The notes: generated by a model not told the origin, from the letters alone. DNA of 64,000 nucleotides from Rodentibacter sp. JRC1 (GCF_020521555.1 NZ_BPWA01000001.1:1302001-1366000), one strand, 5' to 3'. Positions 39,312 through 47,848 are shown, numbered from the stretch's first letter. Numbers and translations: made by a program.

Positions 39312-40298
39312 TTATTTCAACATTCTCCATAATTTTTCTTCCCTCTCCGCAATCCCCCGCAAAAACTCTGCTACTTCATAGTAACCTTCCCTCGTTGGCT
39401 TTCGGCATTGCTTTACGCACAGCGTTGCAAACTGTCGCCATTGATCGCCGATTTCGGTCATTTGCTCGGAGGCTTGTTTGAATTTGGGTTCTTGGCAAAT
39501 TTCTGCAGCTTGTTCGAGGAAATAAGCGTAAAGATAACGAAAACCGGCACCGCCCGTGCCGATTTCTTCTTGCATTCGCACAATATGCCCGAGATACAAG
39601 CGGTTATATTTTTCGCCTTTTTTGCAAGCGGTCAGATTTTCGATCGATTTCGCTACGGTGCGAATGCCTTTCACGCCGACAAAAAACAATGGAGCAAGCA
39701 TCTGTTTTGCCTGCTTACGAATCGCTTTGCGAACCAAAATTGGCAGGTCAATTTGAGAAAAATCGGGCGTTTGCTCAAAATAATACATCAATCCTTTTGC
39801 CGCTAATGCGCCTTTGGCAAAACGGGCTTTTTGTAGGTCTTGGGTGGCACAGCGTTGCACCGTTTCAAACACAGGATCGCTGATTAAATAATCATTTTGA
39901 TCCTTGCCATACACCAGCAAATTGTGCGCATTAAAATGAAAACGCATTTCAGGTGGAAAATAAGGTAACCAGAAAACCGATGTTTGTAAGCCGACTAACT
40001 TACCTTCATTCAACGCTTTATCCAATGCCTGCATTCCTTCAGTTTCTGAGCGAAATTTCTGCATTTTTAACCGCACTTTTAGCATTTTCGACACATTTTT
40101 GATAATGCTTTTTGGTGGCATACGGTAGGAAATCAGCGGCATTCCACTCACTTTAATCAGCGGCAGATAAACAAAAGTCAACGCAGAAGCCAAACCAAAG
40201 ACCATCGCTTCGTTCAGTTCAATGCCCTGTGATTTTAATAAGGTTGATATCACACCGCTTTCACAATGGGCGGTGTGTTGGTGGGTAAAATTATTCAT
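39312..40298 (-). CDS. BtrH_N/DUF4872 protein, candidate acyltransferase
   Basis: A 328-residue soluble protein with the BtrH N-terminal pattern: Cys 12 in HTAHCESGVISTLL, a His in FNAHNLLVYGKD and an Asp in LISDPVF, the triad of the papain-like BtrH fold. A C-terminal helical domain resembles DUF4872. In butirosin biosynthesis BtrH moves an acyl group from an ACP to an amine. BtrH_N proteins also occur in flexirubin-type clusters. Here it may join an ACP-bound acyl or polyene chain to a resorcinol hydroxyl, which is inference. ATG 40298 is used; TTG 40304 is also in frame. Confidence 0.78.
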   Translation of the reverse strand: MNNFTHQHTAHCESGVISTLLKSQGIELNEAMVFGLASALTFVYLPLIKVSGMPLISYRMPPKSIIKNVSKMLKVRLKMQKFRSETEGMQALDKALNEGKLVGLQTSVFWLPYFPPEMRFHFNAHNLLVYGKDQNDYLISDPVFETVQRCATQDLQKARFAKGALAAKGLMYYFEQTPDFSQIDLPILVRKAIRKQAKQMLAPLFFVGVKGIRTVAKSIENLTACKKGEKYNRLYLGHIVRMQEEIGTGGAGFRYLYAYFLEQAAEICQEPKFKQASEQMTEIGDQWRQFATLCVKQCRKPTREGYYEVAEFLRGIAEREEKLWRMLK

Positions 40299-40326
40299 TT
40301 GCAAAATTTTTGTAAAAAGTGATCCC

Positions 40327-41319
40327 TTATTTCTTCAATTTTAAAAGTTGTTCTATATAAATTTCGCCTTCTTTTTCCTTTTCTAGACGGCGTTGTTGAT
40401 TAAATTTATCATATTCCAATAAGGCTTTTTCATCAGCCTGCTTTTTGCTTATTGCCCCCTGATTTTTTAACACGCTTCTTTCGTTAAATTCAAGGAAACC
40501 ATCTAATTTTTCTTCCCAATCTTTTAAGAAAAATTGCTTTTTCCGGCTGGCTTGATCCTCAGCAAAATCCAACCACATCGACACAATCCGATTCAATGCC
40601 GTAATTTCTTGTTCATTTAAATAATTTTTTGCAACCGTAACATCTTTTCTTGCCACATCCAGTCCACGAAAATTTGTTAATCCCATATTCGGCAGCTCTG
40701 CATTAGCTCGCTGAAAAATAAGTTCTGCTGCGGTTTTGCCTGTACAGGCGAAATGTAATTTGTTCTGGATTTTTTGAAAAAATTGCGTGGTTTCCTTAAA
40801 ACTAGGCTGATAGTCTGCGGCAAGGGTAAAAATTTCTCGCACCCGCAAATACATCCGGCGTTCACTGGCTCGAATATCCCGGATTTTTTCTAATAAAAGA
40901 TCGAAATAATCGTCTGCTTGATTTGCACCAATCGGCGGATTTTTTAGCCGCACTTCATCTAACACAAAACCTTTTTGGATATACTCCCCAAGAGTACGTG
41001 TTGCCCATTGACGGAATTGTGTGCCACGGGTTGAACGCACACGGTAACCAATGGCTAAAATCATTGGTAATGCATAAATTTGCGTATTGTAATTTTTACC
41101 ATCAGCCGCAGTTGTCAACTGAAAGTTGACAACTGAATTTTCACTCAATTCATTTTCTGTCAAGATCGCTTTGATATGTTTACTAATATTTTGCTTGGTG
41201 GTTTGATAAAGCTCGGCAATTTCTAACTGGCTTAGCCACAGCTGAGCCCCTAATTCACGGAGAGTGAATTGAGATAAGCCGTCTTCGCTGGTGTAAATGA
41301 TAATATCGTTGTCTGCCAT
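40327..41319 (-). CDS. RhuM-family protein
   Basis: A 330-residue protein of the RhuM (virulence RhuM) family. The N-terminus holds a winged-helix-like element (LSQLEIAELYQTTKQNISKHIKAIL), followed by QIYALPMILAIGYRVRSTRGTQFRQWATRTL. The family is common on mobile islands and near restriction systems. Its biochemical role is not established. Only one base separates it from the 124-residue gene upstream, and 22 bases from the BtrH_N gene, so it is embedded in the operon although it has no evident biosynthetic role. Confidence 0.85.
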   Translation of the reverse strand: MADNDIIIYTSEDGLSQFTLRELGAQLWLSQLEIAELYQTTKQNISKHIKAILTENELSENSVVNFQLTTAADGKNYNTQIYALPMILAIGYRVRSTRGTQFRQWATRTLGEYIQKGFVLDEVRLKNPPIGANQADDYFDLLLEKIRDIRASERRMYLRVREIFTLAADYQPSFKETTQFFQKIQNKLHFACTGKTAAELIFQRANAELPNMGLTNFRGLDVARKDVTVAKNYLNEQEITALNRIVSMWLDFAEDQASRKKQFFLKDWEEKLDGFLEFNERSVLKNQGAISKKQADEKALLEYDKFNQQRRLEKEKEGEIYIEQLLKLKK

Positions 41320-41320
41320 T

Positions 41321-41695
41321 TTATATCTCTAATCCCCCAAACGCCTCCCGATACTTCGCCAACTTCTTCTCCCCCAACTTCGCAAAAATCTCCGGTCTAA
41401 AATGCCGTTTGATTTGCCATTGCCAGAAGCCTGTGGCTTGGGCGAGGCTTTGGAGGTCGTAGCGGTTTTTGTACATGAGGTAGTAAATGACTGATTTTTC
41501 GCCGTTTTTGATCGCTTGTAGGGCTTGTTCGGTGAGTTGGTTGAGTTCGTCCACCGCCTGTTCGGTGGCAAATTCTTCTGATTGCCAACCTGTGGTGGTG
41601 CCTGCTTCAAATTTGCCGTTGCGGGTGGCGTAGATGACCTTTTTCTGCCCTTGGAAAATTTTGCTGTCGTCTTGGGGGATTTCATCAATTTCCAT
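41321..41695 (-). CDS. Small conserved-looking protein coupled to darB, unknown
   Basis: A 124-residue soluble, mostly helical protein starting MEIDEIPQDDSKIFQGQK. A short beta-like N-terminus (KKVIYATRNGKFEAGTTTGWQSEEF) is followed by helices rich in charged residues. The ATG at 41695 has an ideal ribosome-binding site (GGAGG, six bases upstream) inside the 3' end of darB, overlapping by 11 bases. A much longer frame upstream is a shadow of darB. I do not recognise the family. Translational coupling to darB suggests a role in the resorcinol branch. Confidence 0.75.
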   Translation of the reverse strand: MEIDEIPQDDSKIFQGQKKVIYATRNGKFEAGTTTGWQSEEFATEQAVDELNQLTEQALQAIKNGEKSVIYYLMYKNRYDLQSLAQATGFWQWQIKRHFRPEIFAKLGEKKLAKYREAFGGLEI

Positions 41696-42827
41696 TGATA
41701 ACCTCCAACAACATAAAACAACTTGAAAAACGTCCGCTCTCCGGCACATAACATAGCACTTTTTGCCCTGATTTGAGCGGGAAAGTGCGGGCAAATTCTT
41801 CCAAAATAATGTAAATCGATGCCGACCCCGTGTTGCCACAATAGGTAAGGTTGGTGAACCATTTTTCTTGCGGAATTTCAAAATCAATGTTGCGTAAGCC
41901 ATCCAACAAACGATCTCGGAAGAAACCTGACGAATAGTGCGGTAAGAAATAATCGATATTTTTCGCTTGCAAATTATATTTAGCAATCAACTGCTTGAGG
42001 GCATTTTCCACAGTGCAACGCACGATATTTTCATTCAGCAATTTCACATCTTGCTTAACTGCCATAAAACTTTGCGTATCACGCTCCGCTTGCAAAACCG
42101 ATTTCCAACTGACGAATTGCCCGTCTTTCACATCACCGCCCGCATACATACACACCGGCATTTCATTGGCAAAAGAAACCAACTCAATCCAATCAATTTT
42201 AAAGCTCACGCCTGTTTGATTCGGCTGATTGGAAAGTGCGACCGCTCCGGCACCATCCGACAACATCCAACGCAGAAAATCTTTTTCAAACCCGATTTCA
42301 GGTTTAGCATCCGCCAATAATTTGCTGTCCGCTTCCGCTTTGAAATTTTCGCTGCGCATAATTGCCGAAGCACATTCCGACGCTACCGCCACCGCACACT
42401 GATGTTCCCCAGTGCGAACCGCATTAAAAGCGTGTTTCATCGCCGCCATACCCGCCGCACACACGCCCGACATCGACATCACTTCCATTGGCGGAGCATT
42501 CTCCAACGAGCCGTGCACCATCACGCCCTGCCCCGGCAAAATCTGATCCGGATAAGAAGTCCCTACAGCCAAACTGGTAAATGAATTTGCAGAAACGCCT
42601 AATTTTTTGACCGCTTGCACGGCAAGTTCCGTGCTGGTATGGGTAGCTTGGCGAGTTTTGGGATCAACGGCATAATAACGTTGCTGAATACCGTTAGAAC
42701 GTAAAATCATCTTACGCACACGGGAAGGTGTTTCCCCCACCATGCCGAGTACAGCCTCCATTTCATCGTTCGAAATGGGTTCATTAGGTAAGAAAGCAGA
42801 AATTTTGTTGATATAGACGTTTTGCAT
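41685..42827 (-). CDS. darB: DarB-like ketosynthase III of dialkylresorcinol biosynthesis
   Basis: A 380-residue FabH-like ketosynthase with Cys about residue 123 in MSGVCAAGMAAMKHAF, His in FLPHYSSG and Asn in YCGNTGSAS, a complete KSIII Cys-His-Asn triad. DarB proteins work with DarA to condense acyl chains into 2,5-dialkylcyclohexane-1,3-diones, later dialkylresorcinols. ATG 42827 is preferred over 42839: the latter has its start inside the palindromic repeat and no ribosome-binding site, whereas GGA lies suitably before 42827. Follows darA after the repeat pair. Confidence 0.86.
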   Translation of the reverse strand: MQNVYINKISAFLPNEPISNDEMEAVLGMVGETPSRVRKMILRSNGIQQRYYAVDPKTRQATHTSTELAVQAVKKLGVSANSFTSLAVGTSYPDQILPGQGVMVHGSLENAPPMEVMSMSGVCAAGMAAMKHAFNAVRTGEHQCAVAVASECASAIMRSENFKAEADSKLLADAKPEIGFEKDFLRWMLSDGAGAVALSNQPNQTGVSFKIDWIELVSFANEMPVCMYAGGDVKDGQFVSWKSVLQAERDTQSFMAVKQDVKLLNENIVRCTVENALKQLIAKYNLQAKNIDYFLPHYSSGFFRDRLLDGLRNIDFEIPQEKWFTNLTYCGNTGSASIYIILEEFARTFPLKSGQKVLCYVPESGRFSSCFMLLEVINGN

Positions 42828-42838
42828 TTTATATTCCA

Positions 42839-42912
42839 TAGGGTGCGTTTGCTAACGCACCATTTTTATTATTGGTTGTGTCGTTATCGGTGCGTTAACA
42901 AACGCACCCTAC
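42839..42912. repeat. Paired palindromic repeat between darA and darB
   Basis: TAGGGTGCGTTTGCTAACG (42839-42861) and an inverted mate (42889-42912) of the GGTGCGTT family. The distal unit reaches into the last codons and stop of darA (42909). It may form a strong hairpin in the darA-darB message. Confidence 0.8.
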
Positions 42913-43820
42913 TCACCCGAAGGCTCGGCAAAATAACGTTTTTGCTCATCCAATTTTTTCTGTATCAGCGGTTTTAGCAGGCGTTTGATTACGGCTGAAA
43001 TTGGCACAACGGTTAAAATCATTGCGACTAGAAATACGATATAGAAATATAAGACAAATTTACGAAAAATCGGCGAAATTTGACCGCACTTTATCAGTAG
43101 TTTGCCCCAAATATGGAAACTTCTTGCGCCGACCTTTTCGCTCATCATCAATTTTTCATCGATTTTTACCGCGCCCATTCCTTGAAAAAGCTTGCAATCA
43201 AGCAGTCGATTTTGCTGAAAAATTTGCAAAAGTTTTTCACCAAAGCGGGCTGCATCTTGGATTTCACTTTCCGCAATGCCTGCGCTCGGTAAATTACCGA
43301 CCTTTTTCTTGCCTGTTAGCATCCAAAGTGGTGTGGTGATGAAACTCGCCCAGTCGTTCGATTGATCCACTTTCACCACGTTGCCAATCAAGTTCGCTCC
43401 ACAATCGGCAAGCAATTTTTTCATTTTTTCTTGGGCTTGCAGCCACATATTCCGGCAACCAATAAGCGTGATAACCGGTGTGTCTTTGAGTACGGCTTTC
43501 GCCTGTGGAGATTGTAAGAAAGCGGTTATCGGCTGGCTTGGCGATAAAAACCATACCGTATAGGCAATAATGACCAAATCGTATTTTTTACTGCGTAATT
43601 CGGGCGTTTGAATAGGGCTTGGCTGCAAATGCACCGTTTCCGGAAAGGTGTTAAAAAACGACAGAAACCGCCACGGGAAAGCGTAGGCGGTTTGCGGTTG
43701 AAGTTGACAATGCTCGACAGAAATATCCGTTTGCCCAAGCAATGGTTGAACGAAATGTTCAGCCAAGCGGTTGAGTTGCCCTGTTTGCGAATAACTGACT
43801 AACAGAATCTTTTTGGTCAT
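42909..43820 (-). CDS. darA: DarA-like dialkylresorcinol condensing enzyme
   Basis: A 303-residue protein matching the dialkylresorcinol condensing enzyme DarA: a flavodoxin-like N-terminus (LLVSYSQTGQLNRLAEHFV), VIIAYTVWFLSPSQPITAFL, a central GCRNMWLQAQEKM and a hydrophobic C-terminal helix (FVLYFYIVFLVAMILTVV). DarA condenses two acyl units to the cyclohexanedione precursor of dialkylresorcinols together with DarB. No DarC-type aromatase is recognisable in the window. It follows the KS at 43839 after 18 bases and precedes darB. Confidence 0.85.
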   Translation of the reverse strand: MTKKILLVSYSQTGQLNRLAEHFVQPLLGQTDISVEHCQLQPQTAYAFPWRFLSFFNTFPETVHLQPSPIQTPELRSKKYDLVIIAYTVWFLSPSQPITAFLQSPQAKAVLKDTPVITLIGCRNMWLQAQEKMKKLLADCGANLIGNVVKVDQSNDWASFITTPLWMLTGKKKVGNLPSAGIAESEIQDAARFGEKLLQIFQQNRLLDCKLFQGMGAVKIDEKLMMSEKVGARSFHIWGKLLIKCGQISPIFRKFVLYFYIVFLVAMILTVVPISAVIKRLLKPLIQKKLDEQKRYFAEPSGE

Positions 43821-43838
43821 TATTGCCGTTTCCTGTAC

Positions 43839-45089
43839 TTATTTTCCTTGCCAACGTTTAAAAATTAATGAGGTATTCACACCACCGAATGCAAAATTGT
43901 TGTTCATTACATAATCGGTTTGGATAAACTTGCCGTCACCTTGAATATAATTAAGTTCGCCGCAGCGTTCGTCCACATTTTCAAGATTGAGCGTCGGCGC
44001 AAACCAACCGTCACGCATCATTTCAATAGAAAACCAACTTTCTAATGCACCGCAAGCACCGAGCGTATGCCCCAAATAACTTTTTTGCGAGCTGATCGGC
44101 ATTCTTGCGCCAAATACAGCGGAAGTTGCTTGAGTTTCAGCGATGTCGCCTTTTTCCGTTGCCGTACCGTGTCCGTTCACATAGCCGATTTGTTCAGGCA
44201 AAATCCCTGCATCTTTTAAGGCAATTTCCATACAACGTTGCATGGTGGATGCTTGCGGTTGGGTTACGTGGCTGCCATCACTGTTAGCCCCATAACCGAC
44301 CACTTCGGCGATAATGTTTGCGCCACGGGCTAAGGCGTGCTCCAACTCTTCCAACACGAAAATACCCGCTCCCTCACCGATCACTAAACCGTCTCGGTTT
44401 TTATCATAAGGGCGCGGTGTGCCTTTCGGGTTATCGTTGTTGCGACTTGCCGCATAAAGGCTATCGAAAACATAAACTTCGGAAGGGCAAAACTCTTCGC
44501 CGCCGCCCGCTAACATCATTGGGATCATACCGTATTTAATCGCTTCATAAGCATAACCAATCCCTTGCGAGCCCGATGAACAAGCACTGGAAGTCGGGAT
44601 AATTCGCCCCTGTAAGCCAAAGAAAATGCCGATATTCGCTGCAGTGGTGTGCGGCATTGCTCGCACATAGGTGGAGGCATTAAAGGTGTCCGATTTGCCC
44701 GTCATTAAAAGTTCTGCCATATCGCGCACATCAGCAGTGGAGCCGGTGCTTGAACCGCTTGCTACCCCCATATTGCCGTTCAATACAAGCGGTGAAATTT
44801 CGCCATTTTTTAGCAAGCCCGCATTCGTTAAGGCTTGCTCTGCTGCATCCACACAGAGTTGAGATACACGTCCCATGCTGCGAAGTTGTTTTCTTGTCCA
44901 GTGGCTTGGTGGGGTATAATTTCCAATCGGCGCGCCAAGTTGAGCCTCTAACTCCGGATATTTATCCAGCCAGCCCATATTTTGCACGGCATTTTCTTTA
45001 CGTTCAAAGGCGGATTTCACTTCCGTCCAGCTACGTCCGAAAGCAGTTACCGCACCAATACCGGTTACTACAACTCGTTTTGTATTCAT
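43839..45089 (-). CDS. FabF-type ketosynthase of the aryl polyene cluster
   Basis: A 416-residue full-length ketosynthase with Cys in TSSACSSGSQGIGYA, His in NGHGTATEKGD and His in YLGHTLGACGALE, a complete KAS II triad. Corresponds by position after the ketoreductase to ApeR. Likely makes or elongates chains for the polyene pathway. Carries an Actinobacillus-type uptake signal at 44785. A palindromic REP pair separates it from the ketoreductase gene. Confidence 0.87.
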   Translation of the reverse strand: MNTKRVVVTGIGAVTAFGRSWTEVKSAFERKENAVQNMGWLDKYPELEAQLGAPIGNYTPPSHWTRKQLRSMGRVSQLCVDAAEQALTNAGLLKNGEISPLVLNGNMGVASGSSTGSTADVRDMAELLMTGKSDTFNASTYVRAMPHTTAANIGIFFGLQGRIIPTSSACSSGSQGIGYAYEAIKYGMIPMMLAGGGEEFCPSEVYVFDSLYAASRNNDNPKGTPRPYDKNRDGLVIGEGAGIFVLEELEHALARGANIIAEVVGYGANSDGSHVTQPQASTMQRCMEIALKDAGILPEQIGYVNGHGTATEKGDIAETQATSAVFGARMPISSQKSYLGHTLGACGALESWFSIEMMRDGWFAPTLNLENVDERCGELNYIQGDGKFIQTDYVMNNNFAFGGVNTSLIFKRWQGK

Positions 45090-45111
45090 TATTATCTCTG
45101 TATTTTATTTT

Positions 45112-45181
45112 GTAGGGGCGGGTCCTGTGCCTGCCCGTAAACTTTCACTGATATTCGGGCGGGCACAGGACCCGCCCCTAC
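45112..45181. repeat. REP pair (BIME-like), GGGGCGGG family
   Basis: Two inverted units, 45112-45137 (GTAGGGGCGGGTCCTGTG...) and 45156-45181 (its near-exact complement), separated by 18 bases, between the ketoreductase and ketosynthase genes. Each unit also has internal dyad symmetry. Same family as the palindromes flanking the transposase remnant at 38.8-39.3 kb. Confidence 0.85.
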
Positions 45182-45191
45182 AAATTATTAA

Positions 45192-45920
45192 TTAACACAA
45201 CCCACCATTCACTCCAATCACTTGACGGGTGATATAAGACGCTTTTTCGTCCATTAAGAAATCCACTGCATGAGCCACTTCATCAGGATTTCCCATTCGT
45301 TCCATTGGAATGGCCTTTAAAATTTGTTCAAGCGGTAGGTTTTCACCCAAAATTTCCGTGTCGATTAAACCCGGAGCTACGCAATTTACGGTGATTTTAC
45401 GTTTAGCAAGCTCAACGGCCAATGCTTTTGCTGCACCGATTAAACCGGCTTTCGAGGCACTATAGTTTACTTGTCCGCGGTTACCGATAATACCGGAAAC
45501 CGAAGTAATACAGACGATTCGCCCTGCTTTACGGCGGCGAATCATCGGCATCATGATGGGGTGTAATACATTGTAAAAACCATCCAAATTTGTTCGCAAT
45601 ACCGAATCCCAATCTTCATCGCTCAGTGCCGGAAAAGCATTATCACGGGTTAAGCCTGCATTTAACACCACACCGTAATAGGCACCGTTTGCTTCTACAT
45701 CTGCTTCTAAAACCGCTTTAGCTTGCTCACGATTACTTACATCAAATTGCAACACGCGCACATTTTTGCCTAAATTTTTGACCGCACTTGCAACCTCTTC
45801 AGCATCTTCAACACGACTGCGGCAATGCACCACAATGTCAAAGCCCGAATGAGCAAGTTTCAACGCAATTGCTTTGCCGATACCTCGGCTGGAGCCGGTG
45901 ATTAATACGGTATTTGTCAT
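45192..45920 (-). CDS. 3-oxoacyl-ACP reductase of the aryl polyene cluster
   Basis: A 242-residue short-chain dehydrogenase of FabG type: NAD(P) motif TGSSRGIGKAIA, NAG in VLNAGLTRDN, the catalytic YSASK preceded by Ser in CITSVSGIIG, and GLIDTE. Corresponds to ApeQ, which reduces beta-ketoacyl-ACPs during polyene extension. Its ATG overlaps the stop of the AlbA_2-type gene upstream (ATGA). Confidence 0.9.
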   Translation of the reverse strand: MTNTVLITGSSRGIGKAIALKLAHSGFDIVVHCRSRVEDAEEVASAVKNLGKNVRVLQFDVSNREQAKAVLEADVEANGAYYGVVLNAGLTRDNAFPALSDEDWDSVLRTNLDGFYNVLHPIMMPMIRRRKAGRIVCITSVSGIIGNRGQVNYSASKAGLIGAAKALAVELAKRKITVNCVAPGLIDTEILGENLPLEQILKAIPMERMGNPDEVAHAVDFLMDEKASYITRQVIGVNGGLC

Positions 45921-47848
45921 AATTGTCCTACTGTTTTATATGCCTGTTTCGGATGATTCTTAGCCGTTGGATAGGCTAGTTCTAACTTATTCTCTTTGAC
46001 TAATTGATTGAGATAACTTTTCCGTAATGTATCCGCTTTTTTATTGAGTAAAAGTGCAAGATCAGAAAGACTGATATAACCGGATTGGCAAAGTTGCAAA
46101 ATACCATCTACAAATTTTTCTTTACCTATATTTCGGACATCACCTTGTAGCTTGCTTGCGATCAGTTTTAACTGTTGCCATTGCTGGCTGGTTTCAGTAT
46201 CTAGATCTAACTCCGGATTTTCCGGACCTAACTCCGGATTTTCTGAAGCTAACTCCGGATTTTCTGAAGCTAACTCCGGATTTTTGATAAAACTTTTTGC
46301 GAGAATTTTTCCCACCTGATTATCTGGTGTTGGCATCTCTATTTCAGGACGGTGGTAAATTTTATTCTTTTGCTTACCGCTTGCAGAGATCATTTTTAAT
46401 TTTTCTAGCTTTACTAAAGCTAATGTAACATCACGGGAATGCCCTGAAATATGTAAACAAATTTCTTTATGAGTTAGTGCTTCATTAGTATAAATTTCAA
46501 TAACAATCGTTCGCTCTAGCTCAGAAAGCTCTAGGAACTTCTTACCATATTGTTTAGTCAGCGTATCAAAAATTTCCTGTGGATATAAAGAGACAGTTTT
46601 TAATTCTAAAACAGTCTGCTCATTTGGCTCTCTCACTTCTCTTAGTAAAGGCATCCGCCAATGTTGTGTCTTCCAGCCACTTAATATTCTCGGTAACCCT
46701 GAACCTGCTTGGTCACCAAAACGAATATAACGAAACATTTGCGCAAGAAGACGATTACGACAATCTGCATCTCCCCCTTTTAATGCGATTTCAATGGGAA
46801 TTCTCATTAAACCGGGATTACGAAAATAAAAAGAATTAGGCTTTTTAATAATCTGGATGGAGGCTTTATCACTATAATCTGCGTGAATAATTGTATTTGC
46901 TAATGCTTCTCTTAATGCAATATGAACAGGAGTATCTTCTTGTCGTAGTCCATTTTCTATTCTGAAAGGTACCTTAATATTTTCAACTAATTTACGATAA
47001 ACACGTTGAGAAAAATCATACAAATTCCCAGACCATTTCCCATCTAAGGTCACTCTATCAATCCAACGTTCATCAGGGTTACTTGAATGCTCTTGATAAT
47101 CTAGCATATAAAATGGGAATTGATCTTGAATGGCAGTATGAGTTCCAAACATCAATAACCCTGCTGCGGTTAGCCCTTTACGACCTGTTTCACGTTCAGT
47201 TTTATACGCTTTTATTTTTTCTAAAAATACTAAATCAGACAATTCATTCCAAGGGTGGCTAGGATCTAAATTAGCATAGCGTTGGCGATAGTTTCGCACT
47301 GATTCCATATCTAAATCAGCAAGCTGAAAATGCTCAAGCACAATAGAATCTCTAGAATCTTGCGATTGTTCTGCAAGCATTCTTTTTACCTGTTCTTCGC
47401 TTAAACGTTGATCAGATTCATTACACCGTTGGTAACTATTTCCCAATGGATTTCCGTTAAGATAAACTGGTCGTTCTGTTCGCTTAGCTCTGGGAACATA
47501 AACGACTAACAATGATTTTTCGTCACCCAAAGGTAATTCTTTAACAAATGAATTTGTTAACAAGTTAATATTAACTTTCTGTGGGTTATTCACCAGATCA
47601 AAGATCTGTTTTTTAACTTGTGCGACTCTTGTAATGCCTTTAGGAATGTACTTATCTTTCTTTTCTTGCATTCCTAACACAATATATCCACCATCAGTAT
47701 TGGCAAAAGCGCTATAAGTTTCCCACATATCAAAAGGAACTTCACCGAGCCCATCTTTTCCTTGAGCAAGTTTGCACTCTAATTCGGAAGATTCACCTAA
47801 TAGAATCAGATCATCAATACTGTCTAAATGGTCAAAAATATCTTTCAT
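45917..47848 (-). CDS. AlbA_2/Schlafen-like ATP-binding protein
   Basis: A 643-residue protein with an N-terminal AlbA_2 (divergent AAA/Schlafen-like) domain (ESSELECKLA, SAFANTDGGYIVLGMQE), a GHKL-type ATPase segment (REALANTIIHADYSDKASIQI, FRNPGLMRIP) near residues 330-400, winged-helix segments and a heptapeptide repeat NPELASE near 540-565. Such proteins are often annotated as RecG-like regulators and are frequent on mobile islands. It shares one base with the dehydratase stop (TAATG) and overlaps the ketoreductase start (ATGA), so it is inserted with operon-like precision. No biosynthetic role is apparent. Confidence 0.85.
   Translation of the reverse strand: MKDIFDHLDSIDDLILLGESSELECKLAQGKDGLGEVPFDMWETYSAFANTDGGYIVLGMQEKKDKYIPKGITRVAQVKKQIFDLVNNPQKVNINLLTNSFVKELPLGDEKSLLVVYVPRAKRTERPVYLNGNPLGNSYQRCNESDQRLSEEQVKRMLAEQSQDSRDSIVLEHFQLADLDMESVRNYRQRYANLDPSHPWNELSDLVFLEKIKAYKTERETGRKGLTAAGLLMFGTHTAIQDQFPFYMLDYQEHSSNPDERWIDRVTLDGKWSGNLYDFSQRVYRKLVENIKVPFRIENGLRQEDTPVHIALREALANTIIHADYSDKASIQIIKKPNSFYFRNPGLMRIPIEIALKGGDADCRNRLLAQMFRYIRFGDQAGSGLPRILSGWKTQHWRMPLLREVREPNEQTVLELKTVSLYPQEIFDTLTKQYGKKFLELSELERTIVIEIYTNEALTHKEICLHISGHSRDVTLALVKLEKLKMISASGKQKNKIYHRPEIEMPTPDNQVGKILAKSFIKNPELASENPELASENPELGPENPELDLDTETSQQWQQLKLIASKLQGDVRNIGKEKFVDGILQLCQSGYISLSDLALLLNKKADTLRKSYLNQLVKENKLELAYPTAKNHPKQAYKTVGQL
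46207..46284. repeat. 21-bp tandem repeat in the AlbA_2-like gene
   Basis: Three full 21-base units and a partial fourth of CTAACTCCGGATTTTCTGAAG (unit one has variant bases), encoding the heptapeptide NPELASE/NPELGPE. The unit is a multiple of three, so copy-number change would alter length but not frame. Confidence 0.9.

Noticed and set aside
41696..41986. Long N-terminal extension of the 124-residue protein
   Set aside because: It is the darB coding region read in another frame; the coupled ATG at 41695 has an ideal ribosome-binding site.
45112..45181. Rho-independent terminator between ketoreductase and ketosynthase genes
   Set aside because: The inverted pair matches the REP palindromes at 38.8 and 39.3 kb and lacks a T run, so it is better described as a REP pair, though it may still affect transcription.
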